Below, in pieces: positions 24,612-33,618 of a stretch of DNA of 38,176 nt (positions are counted from its first letter, which is position 1; each line of letters opens with the position of its first letter). The DNA is from Deltaproteobacteria bacterium (GTDB lineage Bacteria; Desulfobacterota; BSN033; UBA1163): contig JAGVBT010000022.1 in assembly GCA_020059605.1 (NCBI GenBank), positions 1-38,176 of the forward strand, in the 5' to 3' direction. The position numbers and the translations under genes are program-made. The notes under the pieces were generated by a model. That model was not told the DNA's origin and ran no database searches. It worked only from the letters and a program-made list of their open reading frames with translations.

Positions 24612-25277
24612 TCATGCTCCTATCTTTTTCTGACCCAATAATCTCTTGATAAGATGGACTGCTTGAAAAGCAGACCCCGCGTAACCGTCGGCTCCAATCT
24701 GATCCGCCCACTCCTGGGTCACCGGCCCTCCTCCAATGACGACCCAGTATTTCTTCCGGAGGTTCATCTCCTTGAGAATGTCAATAACCTCTTTCTGGGC
24801 TGTCATCGTCGTTGTCATCAATGAAGAAAGCCCGATGACATCGGCCTTGACTTTCTCTGCCTCTTCGACAAACTTTAAGGATGGCTTGTCAACACCGATA
24901 TCGACCACTTCAAACCCATTCGCCTCCAGAACGATGCCTACAATATTTTTACCGATACCGTGGACATCGCCATTGACTGTTCCTATCAAAACGGTTCCCA
25001 CTTTGGCTATATTTTTTTTCAGGGCCTCCATCGCTGGTTTCAGCACGTCTATGGCAGAATTAAATGCATCCCCGGCGATCAGTAAGTCTGGAAGAAATAT
25101 TTCTCCCTTCTCAAATCGATCTCCAAGAACGATCATCCCTTTTGAGAGTCCCTGCTCAACCGCTTCCAGGGGATCTATTTTGCTGCGGAGCACTTCATGA
25201 GCAAACGCTTTCGCCTTGTTCTCATCACCTTCTATAATGGCCATCGATAATTTTTCGAAAATCTCCTGCTGCTCCAT
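24612..25277 (-). CDS. methyltransferase corrinoid protein (MtmC/MtbC/MttC-like)
   Basis: A 221-residue cognate corrinoid protein that carries the methyl group on a cobalamin cofactor. Residues 1-88 form the four-helix cap (AIIEGDENKAKAFAHEVL, GMIVLGDRFEKGEIFLPDLL), and the rest is the B12-binding Rossmann domain. The signature DVHGIGKN at residues 104-111 holds His106, the lower axial ligand to cobalt, with the downstream GLSSLMTTTM and GGGPVTQEWAD motifs. I start at 25277 (MEQQEIFEKL), six bases after GGAGG. It follows the MtmB-like methyltransferase by 21 bp on the same strand, clearly its partner. The enzymes that reactivate the corrinoid or pass the methyl to folate are not in this window. 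Confidence 0.95.
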   Translation of the reverse strand: MEQQEIFEKLSMAIIEGDENKAKAFAHEVLRSKIDPLEAVEQGLSKGMIVLGDRFEKGEIFLPDLLIAGDAFNSAIDVLKPAMEALKKNIAKVGTVLIGTVNGDVHGIGKNIVGIVLEANGFEVVDIGVDKPSLKFVEEAEKVKADVIGLSSLMTTTMTAQKEVIDILKEMNLRKKYWVVIGGGPVTQEWADQIGADGYAGSAFQAVHLIKRLLGQKKIGA

Positions 25278-25298
25278 TGATTTCCTCCCTCCATTCAA

Positions 25299-26681
25299 TC
25301 AGCCCTTTGATGAAAAGGGAATTCCCATCCTTGCTAATTCTTCTTTCACCTCATCATACAGCCGAACATATGCCTCCCCAGGCTTCCCGGAGACGACGTC
25401 GTAGCAATCCTGGTAGCGGCTTCCCGAAGGGGGGGCCTCGATCTGAGACTCATATTTCTCCAAAAGCCGAATCACTTTTTCATTGGCCTGTTGTCGACTG
25501 GCCTGGGTCGCGGCCTTGGCCGTTTCAACTCCAAATTTACATTCCATCGGGGTGAACCCATCCATTTTCACTGCCTTCGCTGGATGGGGGGTTTGGACCG
25601 ATGGGGCGCCGGAGGCAACGGCACAAAGCAGATAGGCAGCTGCTTCATAAAAATACATCTTTGTATTTGGACCAGCGGCCGTGTATCCCAGCCATATTAC
25701 CGGCATCGGAATATTTCGGCTTGCTGCTTGGCAACTGACAGAAACGGTCCATAGGATATCTCGAGTCGTACAACATCCGTATTTAAAATGAATTGGAAAA
25801 TGGAGTTGGTAATTCCCTTTTTGAACGAGAAGGCCCATCAGGATGTAAGCTGTGCTGACCACAGCGGTCCCTGCCGGCCCTCCGCAGTATCCTCCCAGGA
25901 TGGGACTTGTTTCAGCTCCGATGTTGGCTCCCCAGTTAAGAAGGTAGGCGACCTTATTCATCGTTCCAAAATCAATTTTCATCTCGGAGATCGCCCCGCA
26001 TAACCATCCATCTGTTATTCGTAGCCCAAATTGTGGGGCGCTTGCTGCAATGGTCGTCACTGCGGCGGCAGCGGTTGAAATAAGATTCATGATCGGTAAT
26101 CCTGGGCGCCCTGCACGCCTGAGGGCCTCACGTCCGATCTTGATCCCTCGAATCGCGGCGTAGAGTTCCGCCGGAGATCCTGCTAACACCGGAATTCCTC
26201 GGATGCTGTCAAGGGCCGGGATGCTAATTGAATTGACTTCAGCAATCGACGCATAACCCTCGATTTTGTTGGTGGCCATCTCTTCAGAGGTCGTTACAAT
26301 TCCAGACCCCACATGGAACCACGGAGCCTTTTGCTCATCTGGCTTTCTCATGCCAAAGATTCCGGCTTCCTTGCCTTCACCGGCAAAACATTTGCCCGAC
26401 GCCTTTCTCACTGCTTCAAGGATTTCCTCTTGAGTAAACTGAATAATCCGATTCGTGTTCTGGCAATAAATCCCAACCTGACTCAAAAAATCTACAGCGG
26501 CTTTATAAAGATGATCTGCTGCCCTGTCATCAGAAGGCACGGGGGTTTCCCTGTTGTACTGGATCCCATAGGCATTGACCACATTTCTAAGCCTTGGGAT
26601 AAAGACCTTCATGTCAAAATCCTTCTCACTCATGATAGGCCCTTTGATCGCTCGTTCATAGACATCAAGAAAGCTTAACAT
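25299..26681 (-). CDS. MtmB-like methylamine:corrinoid methyltransferase lacking pyrrolysine
   Basis: A 460-residue homologue of monomethylamine methyltransferase MtmB (458 residues in Methanosarcina), not of the MttB/betaine family. Shared stretches as I recall MtmB include VGIYCQNTNRIIQFTQEEI near residue 69, the GGYCGGPAGTAVV segment, the PAGKTFQECYDV-like segment (PPSGSRYQDCYDV) near 420, and a YDEVKEELARMGI ending. In MtmB the amber-encoded pyrrolysine at 202 follows AGRPGMGV; here AGRPGLPI (190-197) is followed by Met198, an ordinary ATG codon at 26088-26090. So it should transfer a methyl to corrinoid by a different chemistry or from a different amine. AGGAG precedes the ATG. The ABC transporter gene lies 109 bp upstream, the corrinoid protein directly downstream. 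Confidence 0.88.
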   Translation of the reverse strand: MLSFLDVYERAIKGPIMSEKDFDMKVFIPRLRNVVNAYGIQYNRETPVPSDDRAADHLYKAAVDFLSQVGIYCQNTNRIIQFTQEEILEAVRKASGKCFAGEGKEAGIFGMRKPDEQKAPWFHVGSGIVTTSEEMATNKIEGYASIAEVNSISIPALDSIRGIPVLAGSPAELYAAIRGIKIGREALRRAGRPGLPIMNLISTAAAAVTTIAASAPQFGLRITDGWLCGAISEMKIDFGTMNKVAYLLNWGANIGAETSPILGGYCGGPAGTAVVSTAYILMGLLVQKGNYQLHFPIHFKYGCCTTRDILWTVSVSCQAASRNIPMPVIWLGYTAAGPNTKMYFYEAAAYLLCAVASGAPSVQTPHPAKAVKMDGFTPMECKFGVETAKAATQASRQQANEKVIRLLEKYESQIEAPPSGSRYQDCYDVVSGKPGEAYVRLYDEVKEELARMGIPFSSKG

Positions 26682-26790
26682 CTCTACCTTCTCCTTCCTG
26701 TGGTAATGTCCCTCACCACCAAGAGTCTGTTGTTTGAATCATCTATGTAAAACCCGCATGAAGGAGGGAACCGGCATGATAAAAAACGGG

Positions 26791-27885
26791 TTAGTCTTTT
26801 CTTAGAACGTGGATGTTTTTAGGAATGGTCAGATAAAGTTTTTCATTTTCCTTAAAAATCCCCGTTTCCCGGGGATTCGCCTGGTCAATAATCATCCTCT
26901 CGCCTTTCACCTGTACCGTATATTTGGTCAAGGAACCCACATACATCCCGATTTCCACTTCACCCTGTAAGACATTATCGCCTGTCGTTGGCTCTGACCG
27001 GGAGATGTTAATAGTCTCAGGCCGAATCACCAATTTCACCTTATCCCCCACGTTAAAATTCCTTTCCGGCACAAAGTCGATTCTTCCGATAGGAGTCGAT
27101 GCCGTGGCCATATCGGGCCGGATATCGACTCTCTCCACGACACCGTCCAGGAAATTAACATATCCTACGAAGGAAGCGATGAACTCATTATCGGGTCGTT
27201 CGTAGATCTCGATAGGGGACCCGATCTGCTGGATGACTCCTTCCTTCATGACCACGATCCGATCCGAAATGCTCATGGCTTCAAATTGGTCGTGAGTGAC
27301 GAAGATCGTGGTGATTTTCAATCGTTCCTGTAACTTCCGTATCTCCCCCCTCATGGTCAGTCTGAGGTTTGCATCCAGATTGGAGAGCGGCTCGTCCAGC
27401 AGCAATACCTTAGGCTCAAGGCTCAAAGCACGGGCCACGGCAACCCGCTGTTGCTGTCCTCCGCTTAGTTTATCGATCATCCTCCCTCCAAGTCCCTCCA
27501 ACTTTACCAATTTGAGCAATTCTTCGACCCTTTCCTCAACCCTGTTTTTCTTCCATTTCTTAATCTTCAGCCCATAGCTGATATTTTCAGCCACGGTCAT
27601 GTGTGGAAACAGGGCATAATTCTGAAAACAGATCCGGGTGTCCCTCAAATTGGGAGGCAGATGGTCGATCCTCAGTCCATCCAGAATCACCTCTCCGGAG
27701 TCAAAAGGGGTAAATCCGCCGATGACCCTTAACAGCGTGGTTTTCCCGCACCCGCTGGGCCCCACAAACGTCACCAATTCACCCTTGGGGACATCCAGGG
27801 AAATGCCCTTCAACACTTCGAGATGGTCATAGAACTTATGAATATCCCTGAGCATCAACATCGGAACAGAATGATTGGAACTCAT
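26791..27885 (-). CDS. ABC transporter ATPase, aminoethylphosphonate/iron/polyamine type
   Basis: The cytoplasmic ATPase of a binding-protein-dependent importer, 364 residues. Walker A is GPSGCGKTT, the Q-loop FQNYALFPHMTVAENI, the signature KLSGGQQQRVAVA, Walker B KVLLLDEPLSNLD, and the switch histidine lies in FVTHDQFEAM. The last 110 residues form the TOBE-type regulatory domain found in PotA, FbpC and PhnT. Its start overlaps the permease stop by four bases (ATGA). The paired binding protein resembles aminoethylphosphonate receptors, so this is probably the AepV/PhnT-type subunit; ferric iron or polyamine uptake are alternatives. Confidence 0.93.
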   Translation of the reverse strand: MSSNHSVPMLMLRDIHKFYDHLEVLKGISLDVPKGELVTFVGPSGCGKTTLLRVIGGFTPFDSGEVILDGLRIDHLPPNLRDTRICFQNYALFPHMTVAENISYGLKIKKWKKNRVEERVEELLKLVKLEGLGGRMIDKLSGGQQQRVAVARALSLEPKVLLLDEPLSNLDANLRLTMRGEIRKLQERLKITTIFVTHDQFEAMSISDRIVVMKEGVIQQIGSPIEIYERPDNEFIASFVGYVNFLDGVVERVDIRPDMATASTPIGRIDFVPERNFNVGDKVKLVIRPETINISRSEPTTGDNVLQGEVEIGMYVGSLTKYTVQVKGERMIIDQANPRETGIFKENEKLYLTIPKNIHVLRKD

Positions 27886-29579
27886 ACGGCAACGCTCCCC
27901 TTCTTCTGTGATACATCAAACCCTGTCTTCTTGGTAATATAATTAAGAATGACCATGCAAAAGATCACGATGACCACCAGCTTCATGGTCGTCGCCGAAG
28001 CGTTTCCGATTTCCCCGTAAACGGCCCGGTCGAAGATTCTGACAGCGGCCAGCTCAAAACCAGGGCTAACAAGGAAAACGACCGCGCTCAGGGAGACAAG
28101 GGTGGTCATGAACGTATAAATAAATCCGGCGATAAAAGCGGGGAACATGAGGGGCAACACAATCTTATAGAAGGTGGCCATGAAGTTGGCCCCCAGGTCT
28201 GCAGAAGCTTCCTCGATCTCGATGTTGATCTGATGGAGTTTGCTGATGCCTGCCTCCACGCCGACCGCCAGGAATCGGAAAACGCTGTTGAGGGCAAGGA
28301 TCATGATGCCTCCGGTCAGTTTTAAAGGAGGGGCATTAAAGGCCAGCAGGTATCCTATTCCGATCACCGTTCCAGGCAGTGCAAATCCGGAGAGGGAGAT
28401 CATTTCGATAAAGCTCCGGCCGAAAAACTTTCCCCTCACGATGACGTAGGCCAGCAATGTCCCAACCATGGCACCGATAAAGGCCGCGATCAGGGAAACC
28501 TTGATGCTGTTATAGATGGCCAGATTGGAATCGAAATTCAGGATATGCGTGAGAACCAATTCATTATTGACGCCCAGGATCCTTGTGAAAGAAGCCAACA
28601 GGACCATTCCAAAAGAGACGACGATGGCCATGCCAACAGTGCCGCTGATCAGGATAAAAGGAATTTTGACTAACGGGGTCATCTTCCTGGGTTCTGAGGC
28701 AACAGGCTTCCCTCCAATGGTTGTAAATTTTTTCCCCGTAAGCATATAATTGTGCAGAAAGAAAATGATAATACAGGGGATGATGAGAATCACCGATAAG
28801 ACGCTCCCCATTTCAAAGTCGGCTTCGCCAATGATCATGGTATAGGTATCGGGCGCAAGAAACGGGGTCCTTCCCCCCAAGATGGCGGCATTCCCGAATT
28901 CGGCAATGGTCATCACAAAAACAAGCAAGCCGGCCTTTAAAATGCCCGGGGCAAGCAAAGGGATGGTGATGGTGCGGATAATTCTTATCTCTGAAGCCCC
29001 CAGATCATAAGCGCTCTCTTCCAAATTAGGGTTAAGGGACCGGAGGGTATTCTCGATCATCAAGTAAGCCAGCGGTATAAAGGCAAGGGTCTGGGCAATG
29101 ACGACCCCGGTGAAACCATAGAGGCTCCATTTAATGCCGAAGGCTTTGGTCATGATGCCATTGTGACCAAAAAGGATGATCAGGGAGATGGCAAAGAGGT
29201 AAGGGGGAGCGATCAGCGGCATCATGGCCACCAATTTTAAGGGCTTCCGGAGGAGAAGCGGACCCCGGGTCGTCAGGTACGCCAGGCAAAACGCGGTGAT
29301 CAGACATACGACGGTATTAATCAAGCCGAGCAATAACGTATTGGTCAGAGACCGGAAATAATAGCCCTTTGTAAAAAACTTAACATAATAGGATAAAGTC
29401 AGTCCTTCTGGATCCTTGATGCTTTTAATCAGGACGGCAAGAATCGGGTAAAGAAGAAAGATGACAAGAAGCAGAAATAAGATGGCGGCAAGGATATTGA
29501 CCAGTTCTGCATTGAGAAAGGCCTTCACCCTCTCCCGGACACCGAATCGGGGAACATGGAAGCTTCCTGCTTCTGCCAT
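27882..29579 (-). CDS. ABC transporter permease, fused two-domain type
   Basis: An inner-membrane permease of 565 residues with two fused six-helix modules, as in FbpB and the AepW/PhnU2 aminoethylphosphonate permeases. Each half carries its ATPase-docking EAA loop: ESAYDLGASEIRIIRTITIP in the first, EASADLGANFMATFYKIVLP in the second. The N-terminus is cytoplasmic (residues 1-30), followed by a long apolar helix (LAAILFLLLVIFLLYPILAVL). It overlaps the ATPase gene and is 23 bp downstream of the binding-protein gene, making one SBP-permease-ATPase operon. Confidence 0.93.
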   Translation of the reverse strand: MAEAGSFHVPRFGVRERVKAFLNAELVNILAAILFLLLVIFLLYPILAVLIKSIKDPEGLTLSYYVKFFTKGYYFRSLTNTLLLGLINTVVCLITAFCLAYLTTRGPLLLRKPLKLVAMMPLIAPPYLFAISLIILFGHNGIMTKAFGIKWSLYGFTGVVIAQTLAFIPLAYLMIENTLRSLNPNLEESAYDLGASEIRIIRTITIPLLAPGILKAGLLVFVMTIAEFGNAAILGGRTPFLAPDTYTMIIGEADFEMGSVLSVILIIPCIIIFFLHNYMLTGKKFTTIGGKPVASEPRKMTPLVKIPFILISGTVGMAIVVSFGMVLLASFTRILGVNNELVLTHILNFDSNLAIYNSIKVSLIAAFIGAMVGTLLAYVIVRGKFFGRSFIEMISLSGFALPGTVIGIGYLLAFNAPPLKLTGGIMILALNSVFRFLAVGVEAGISKLHQINIEIEEASADLGANFMATFYKIVLPLMFPAFIAGFIYTFMTTLVSLSAVVFLVSPGFELAAVRIFDRAVYGEIGNASATTMKLVVIVIFCMVILNYITKKTGFDVSQKKGSVAV

Positions 29580-29602
29580 CTTCCTTCTCCCTCAAGCGGA
29601 GG

Positions 29603-30598
29603 CTACTTGAATTCCGTCCTGAACTTTTCTTTCCAGATATCGTTCCATTTCGGTCGCATTTCTGCGGCGTATCCCAGGTCCAACTTGATGTATTTGGGTG
29701 TAACCTTGCCATAAAGCTTATTTTCTGCAGGTCGAGGCGTGACATAACCGATCTCGGCCATCATCCTGCTGAATTCGGGCGTTCCCATGACATCGATCAC
29801 CTTTTTACATTCCGCCATTTTTTTGGTCGTTTTGAAAATAAGGGCAAAGGTCCCGTCATAACCGATCCCCTCCTGGGGAACACTCCAGATCAGGGGATAT
29901 CCTTCGTCGATCCGTTTCTTCACGTTCTCATCGGAGGTAATCCCTAACAGGAATTCTCCCCTCCCCACCAGGTCGGTCGGGGCGTTCCCGCTCCGGGTAT
30001 AGTGGTGAATGTTCTTGTCCAATGCCTGCAGGAACTTCCATCCCTCCTCTTCCCCGTAGAGCGCCAGAAAAGCAAACCGTATCATGTTCGCCGTCCCCGA
30101 GCTCAATGGCGAAGACATCACGATTTGATCCTTCCATTTCGGGTCCAGGAGTTCTTTCCAGCTCTTGGGCATGGCATACCCTTTTTCCTGAAGCTTATTT
30201 TTATTCCCAACCAGAACAAAAGAAAAATTGGAGATGTTGAACCAGTATTTATCCTGGTCGATAAACTCGGGGGCAACTCCCTTCCATGCTGGAGAATCAT
30301 AGGGGACCACCCATTGATTCTTTTTAGCCATGAAAGCCAGGGGGGAGCCGCAGCCCGTAATCATATCTGCATTGAAATTGGGCGCTTCAGACTTCACCTT
30401 GGCTTCAATCTCTCCGAAAGATTGAAAAGTCTGGAGAATCTGAATGCCCGTTTTTTCTTTGATGAAGCTGACCACTTTCGCATTGTTTTCCGGCGATAAC
30501 CCCATATAGGCCCTGATCTCCTGTGCGGGGCTCTGGCTTACGAAAAATACAAGGGAAAAAATAGCTGCTGCGACTGTAAAAATGAACTTTCCTTTCAT
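29603..30598 (-). CDS. ABC transporter substrate-binding protein, aminoethylphosphonate-like
   Basis: A periplasmic binding protein of 331 residues with a Sec signal peptide (MKGKFIFTVAAAIFSLVFFV, cleavage after SPAQ-type AXA near residue 26). The mature fold is the FbpA/SBP-6 class. The segment KSWKELLDPKWKDQIVMSSP, then SSGTANMIRF, then HYTRSGNAPTDLVGRGEF, and the IDVMGTPEFSRMM tail resemble the 2-aminoethylphosphonate receptors (PhnS2/AepX), especially the YT-SG-P stretch. The ligand is inferred from this and from the phosphonatase in the same cluster. The start at 30598 has AAAGGAGG seven bases upstream; the longer frame upstream adds a non-signal leader. Confidence 0.87.
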   Translation of the reverse strand: MKGKFIFTVAAAIFSLVFFVSQSPAQEIRAYMGLSPENNAKVVSFIKEKTGIQILQTFQSFGEIEAKVKSEAPNFNADMITGCGSPLAFMAKKNQWVVPYDSPAWKGVAPEFIDQDKYWFNISNFSFVLVGNKNKLQEKGYAMPKSWKELLDPKWKDQIVMSSPLSSGTANMIRFAFLALYGEEEGWKFLQALDKNIHHYTRSGNAPTDLVGRGEFLLGITSDENVKKRIDEGYPLIWSVPQEGIGYDGTFALIFKTTKKMAECKKVIDVMGTPEFSRMMAEIGYVTPRPAENKLYGKVTPKYIKLDLGYAAEMRPKWNDIWKEKFRTEFK

Positions 30599-30755
30599 AC
30601 CTGTCCCTCCTTTCAAATGTTGAGTATGGACAACCGAAATTCTCTTTTTGACCACCTCCTTTCTTGAAGATACTCTACCAGTATTCCGCCAAAAGTCAAC
30701 CCTTTTGCTTGTTCTTTTTGCTTCTCAGAGGTTCCCATGCTGGCCCCTTCCTGTT

Positions 30756-32030
30756 TCATCCAAACAACTTCTTCAGTTCCTTCCGGCTGACATCGAGGAG
30801 TTTTTTTATGTCTTGACTCGAATGGGCTAATGAAAGGTAGAGCTTGGTTCCCATCGGGTTTAAAAAAATCCCGTTTTTAAATAATCCCAGGGCGAATTGT
30901 CTTGCCTTTTCCCGGTCAGCCCGAAAGGCAGCCCGGTAATCGACAACGGGCTTTTCAGTGAACAGAACCTGGCAGAGAGGTCCGTCTCCTAACACCTGGC
31001 CGGAGATTCCCAACTCTTTGAGAAGAGTGATAAAACCGTTCCTCAGACGCTCTCCTATCCCATGGAGTCTTTGATACGTTCCCTGTTTGCGAAGCTCTTT
31101 CAAGGTGGCGAGGCTGGCTGCCGCCGAGACGGGATTCCCGGCAAGCGTAGAGGCAAACCAGACATATCGTTCTTTGCCCAAATTCGATTCGGTGCAGAGG
31201 TCGAGAATGTCTGCCCTTCCACAGATGGCGCCGATGGGATATCCACCTCCCATGGCTTTACCAAAAGCGGCGATATCCGGAATGACTCCATAATATTCCT
31301 GGGCGCCTCCATAGGCGAGGCGAAATCCTGTGACAACCTCGTCAAAGACGAGGAGAATCCCCTTCTCCTTGGTCTTTTTGCGGATTCCCTCTAAAAACCC
31401 TTTCACTGGAGGTGTGCACCGCTGTAACGGCTCCATAATCACACAGGCGATCTCTTCCCCGTATTGATCGATTATCTTTTGGGTGGTTTTCAAATCGTTA
31501 TAGGGGGCGATGAGCACTTCTTCCTGAATCCTTTTGGAAGTGCCTGCGGAGGTGGGTTCAGGAGCGGGGAAAGGAAGCAGTTTTTGAGGGAAAAGGCTCA
31601 TGATCCCAACATCATGAGCCCCATGATAGGCTCCTTCAAATTTTAAGACTCGCGGCCTCCCGGTATAGGCTTTGGAAAATCGGATAGCATAAAAAGTGGC
31701 TTCGGTCCCGGATGCCGCAAACCGGATTTTTTCAGCGCAGGGAATGGCTTTCACCAGCTCCTGTGCCAACTCCAGAACAGGCTCATTCACATAGGAGAAA
31801 CTCGATCCTCTTTCCACCTGTTTTTTGACCGCCTTCGTCACGGCCGGGTGTGCATGCCCGAGGATCACAGAACCCCAGGACAGGGAGTAGTCAATAAATT
31901 CCTTGCCGGACACATCATATAGCTTCGACCCCTTACCATGGGACAGGACTGTGGAAAACTCCCTTGGCAAGTTAAATTCTCCAAGGGACCCACCCGGAAA
32001 GAAAAGAAAGGAGAGATCGACGGGGTTCAT
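30756..32030 (-). CDS. class III aminotransferase, glutamate-semialdehyde-mutase-like
   Basis: A PLP enzyme of 424 residues in the HemL branch of the class III family. The pyridoxal-contact acid is Asp230 in LVFDEVVTGFRLAYGGAQ, and the Schiff-base lysine is Lys258 in AAFGKAMGGGYPIGAICG. The phosphate-binding ASGTEATFYAIR is intact. GSA aminomutase is one possibility, but its place next to a second class III enzyme and a phosphonatase suggests catabolism, for example transamination or ammonia elimination of an aminoethylphosphonate-like compound, as in PbfA. Its start overlaps the previous gene's stop by four bases. The actual substrate is open. Confidence 0.88.
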   Translation of the reverse strand: MNPVDLSFLFFPGGSLGEFNLPREFSTVLSHGKGSKLYDVSGKEFIDYSLSWGSVILGHAHPAVTKAVKKQVERGSSFSYVNEPVLELAQELVKAIPCAEKIRFAASGTEATFYAIRFSKAYTGRPRVLKFEGAYHGAHDVGIMSLFPQKLLPFPAPEPTSAGTSKRIQEEVLIAPYNDLKTTQKIIDQYGEEIACVIMEPLQRCTPPVKGFLEGIRKKTKEKGILLVFDEVVTGFRLAYGGAQEYYGVIPDIAAFGKAMGGGYPIGAICGRADILDLCTESNLGKERYVWFASTLAGNPVSAAASLATLKELRKQGTYQRLHGIGERLRNGFITLLKELGISGQVLGDGPLCQVLFTEKPVVDYRAAFRADREKARQFALGLFKNGIFLNPMGTKLYLSLAHSSQDIKKLLDVSRKELKKLFG

Positions 32031-33364
32031 GTTGAAATCGCCTTATCGACCAAAAGGATGGCCTTGTCGATCTTGTCTAACCCCTCCATCAACTGCTCTT
32101 CCGTGATGCAGAGAGGGGGCGCGATAAAGATGATATTCCACCGGGAGTACCCCGAGACGCCGTCCTCCTTCAATTGATTCAGCACGGCGGAAATAATAGG
32201 ATTTTTCTTTTCATAATGTTCAACCGTCCAGGGGATGAGGGGCTCCCTGGTTTTTTTGTTTATTACAAACTCGATGGCGGCAAAGAGCCCTAACCCTCGA
32301 ACGTCGCCGATGCTGGTGTGTTTTTCTTTCATCTTTTCAAGCGCTGCCATCAACTTCAGGCCCAGGGCCCTGGAATTCTCAACCATTCTTTCCTCTTGAT
32401 AGACTTTGATCGCGGCGATAGCCGCCGCACAGGCAACCGGGTTTCCGAATTGAGTTAACCCTCCAGGGAAGAAATGGTCATCGAAATAGCGAGCGATTTC
32501 TTCACGGACCACCGTCGCTCCCAGAGGAAGGGCGGCTGAATTGATCCCCTTCGCAAGCGTCATGATGTCCGGAACGACTCCCCAGTGTTCACAGGCAAAC
32601 ATCTTTCCGGTCCTTCCAAACCCGGTCATCACCTCATCCACAATCAACAAGATGCCATAATCGTCACAGATCTCTCGAAGTTTCTGCATGTAGCCATCCG
32701 GAGGGATGATGCGGCAGTTGCTCCCGGTGATGGCTTCCACGATGATCCCTGCAATCTCCTTGGGGCCTTCTACCTCGATCACTTCCCGGATCTGATCGGC
32801 GCAGAAAACATTGCACTCAGGGTATTTCTTATCAAAAAAACAGCGATAACAAAAAGGGTCCCAGATGCGAACAATCCCGGGAATGCCCGGCTCGTTGGGA
32901 AGCCTCCGCGGATCGCCCGTAATGGACATGGCGCCGTAAGTGGCGCCATGGAAAGATCGCCACCGGGAGATGATCTTCGGTCTCCCTGTGTAAGCCTTCG
33001 CCATTTTCATGGCGTTTTCATTGGACACTCCCCCTCCGCAGGTAAAAAAACTTCTCGTCAAATCACCCGGAGTGATCTCGGCCAATAGCCGGGCTAACTC
33101 GGCCCGGGTCTCATTCGCCATACCTGGCGCCACGTAGCAGATTTTCTCTGTTTCTTCCTTGATGGCCTCAAGGATACGGGGGTGTTGGTGACCCGCATTA
33201 ACATTAAACAGCTGGGAAGAAAAATCCAGATACCTTTTCCCCTTGTCGTCCCAGAAGACCGCCCCTTCACCGCCCGTGATGATAAAGGGTTTAAAATCTT
33301 TCTGGGCGGTCCAGGTATGGAAGACATATTTCTTTTCGTTTTGAGCCACCTTTAAGGGATCCAT
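32027..33364 (-). CDS. class III aminotransferase, taurine/omega-amino-acid:pyruvate type
   Basis: A 445-residue PLP aminotransferase. The active lysine is Lys272 in LAKGINSAALPLGATVV, the PLP-contact Asp lies in LIVDEVMTGFGRTGKMFA, and FFTCGGGVSNENAMKMAK binds the phosphate. An insertion at residues 170-190 carries four cysteines (FCYRCFF, YPECNVFCAD) spaced C-x2-C-x8-C-x3-C, likely to hold a metal or lie at the dimer interface. Members of this group act on omega-amino acids, including taurine, beta-alanine and possibly 2-aminoethylphosphonate. It overlaps the next aminotransferase gene by four bases, so both are co-translated. Confidence 0.9.
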   Translation of the reverse strand: MDPLKVAQNEKKYVFHTWTAQKDFKPFIITGGEGAVFWDDKGKRYLDFSSQLFNVNAGHQHPRILEAIKEETEKICYVAPGMANETRAELARLLAEITPGDLTRSFFTCGGGVSNENAMKMAKAYTGRPKIISRWRSFHGATYGAMSITGDPRRLPNEPGIPGIVRIWDPFCYRCFFDKKYPECNVFCADQIREVIEVEGPKEIAGIIVEAITGSNCRIIPPDGYMQKLREICDDYGILLIVDEVMTGFGRTGKMFACEHWGVVPDIMTLAKGINSAALPLGATVVREEIARYFDDHFFPGGLTQFGNPVACAAAIAAIKVYQEERMVENSRALGLKLMAALEKMKEKHTSIGDVRGLGLFAAIEFVINKKTREPLIPWTVEHYEKKNPIISAVLNQLKEDGVSGYSRWNIIFIAPPLCITEEQLMEGLDKIDKAILLVDKAIST

Positions 33365-33419
33365 CCTTTTCTCCTTTCCTCAAGCCCCTATTCACTCTGG
33401 GGCTATTCGGTTTGTTACA

Positions 33420-33557
33420 AAATTCGAAATACGAATATCGAAGCACGAAACAAATCCGAATTTTCAAAATCCAAATTTTCAAAACTTTTTGTTTGTAACA
33501 TTTGAAATTTGGTCATTGGAGATTGTTTCGAATTTCGGATTTCGTGCTTCGGATTTA
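33420..33557. repeat. AT-rich inverted repeat between phosphonatase and aminotransferase genes
   Basis: CGAAGCACGAAA at 33439-33450 has its exact inverse complement at 33540-33551. The flanks contain repeated words (AATCCGAA, TTCGAA, TTCGGATTT) of the same family as the 9181-9615 region. It fills most of the 254-bp gap and could reduce read-through between the genes. Confidence 0.6.
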
Positions 33558-33618
33558 AAGAACTCCATTCCCTGAAAAAGTAATGCTACCTTGCTGCGAT
33601 CCTAACCTATTACAAGAA

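Noticed and set aside
25299..26681. In-frame amber codon read as pyrrolysine in the MtmB-like gene
   Set aside because: The frame is uninterrupted and the equivalent codon is ATG; no read-through is needed.
26750..26805. Terminator between the ABC ATPase and the MtmB-like gene
   Set aside because: AACCCG and CGGGTT can pair, but the loop is about 30 nt and the T tract is short; too weak to call.
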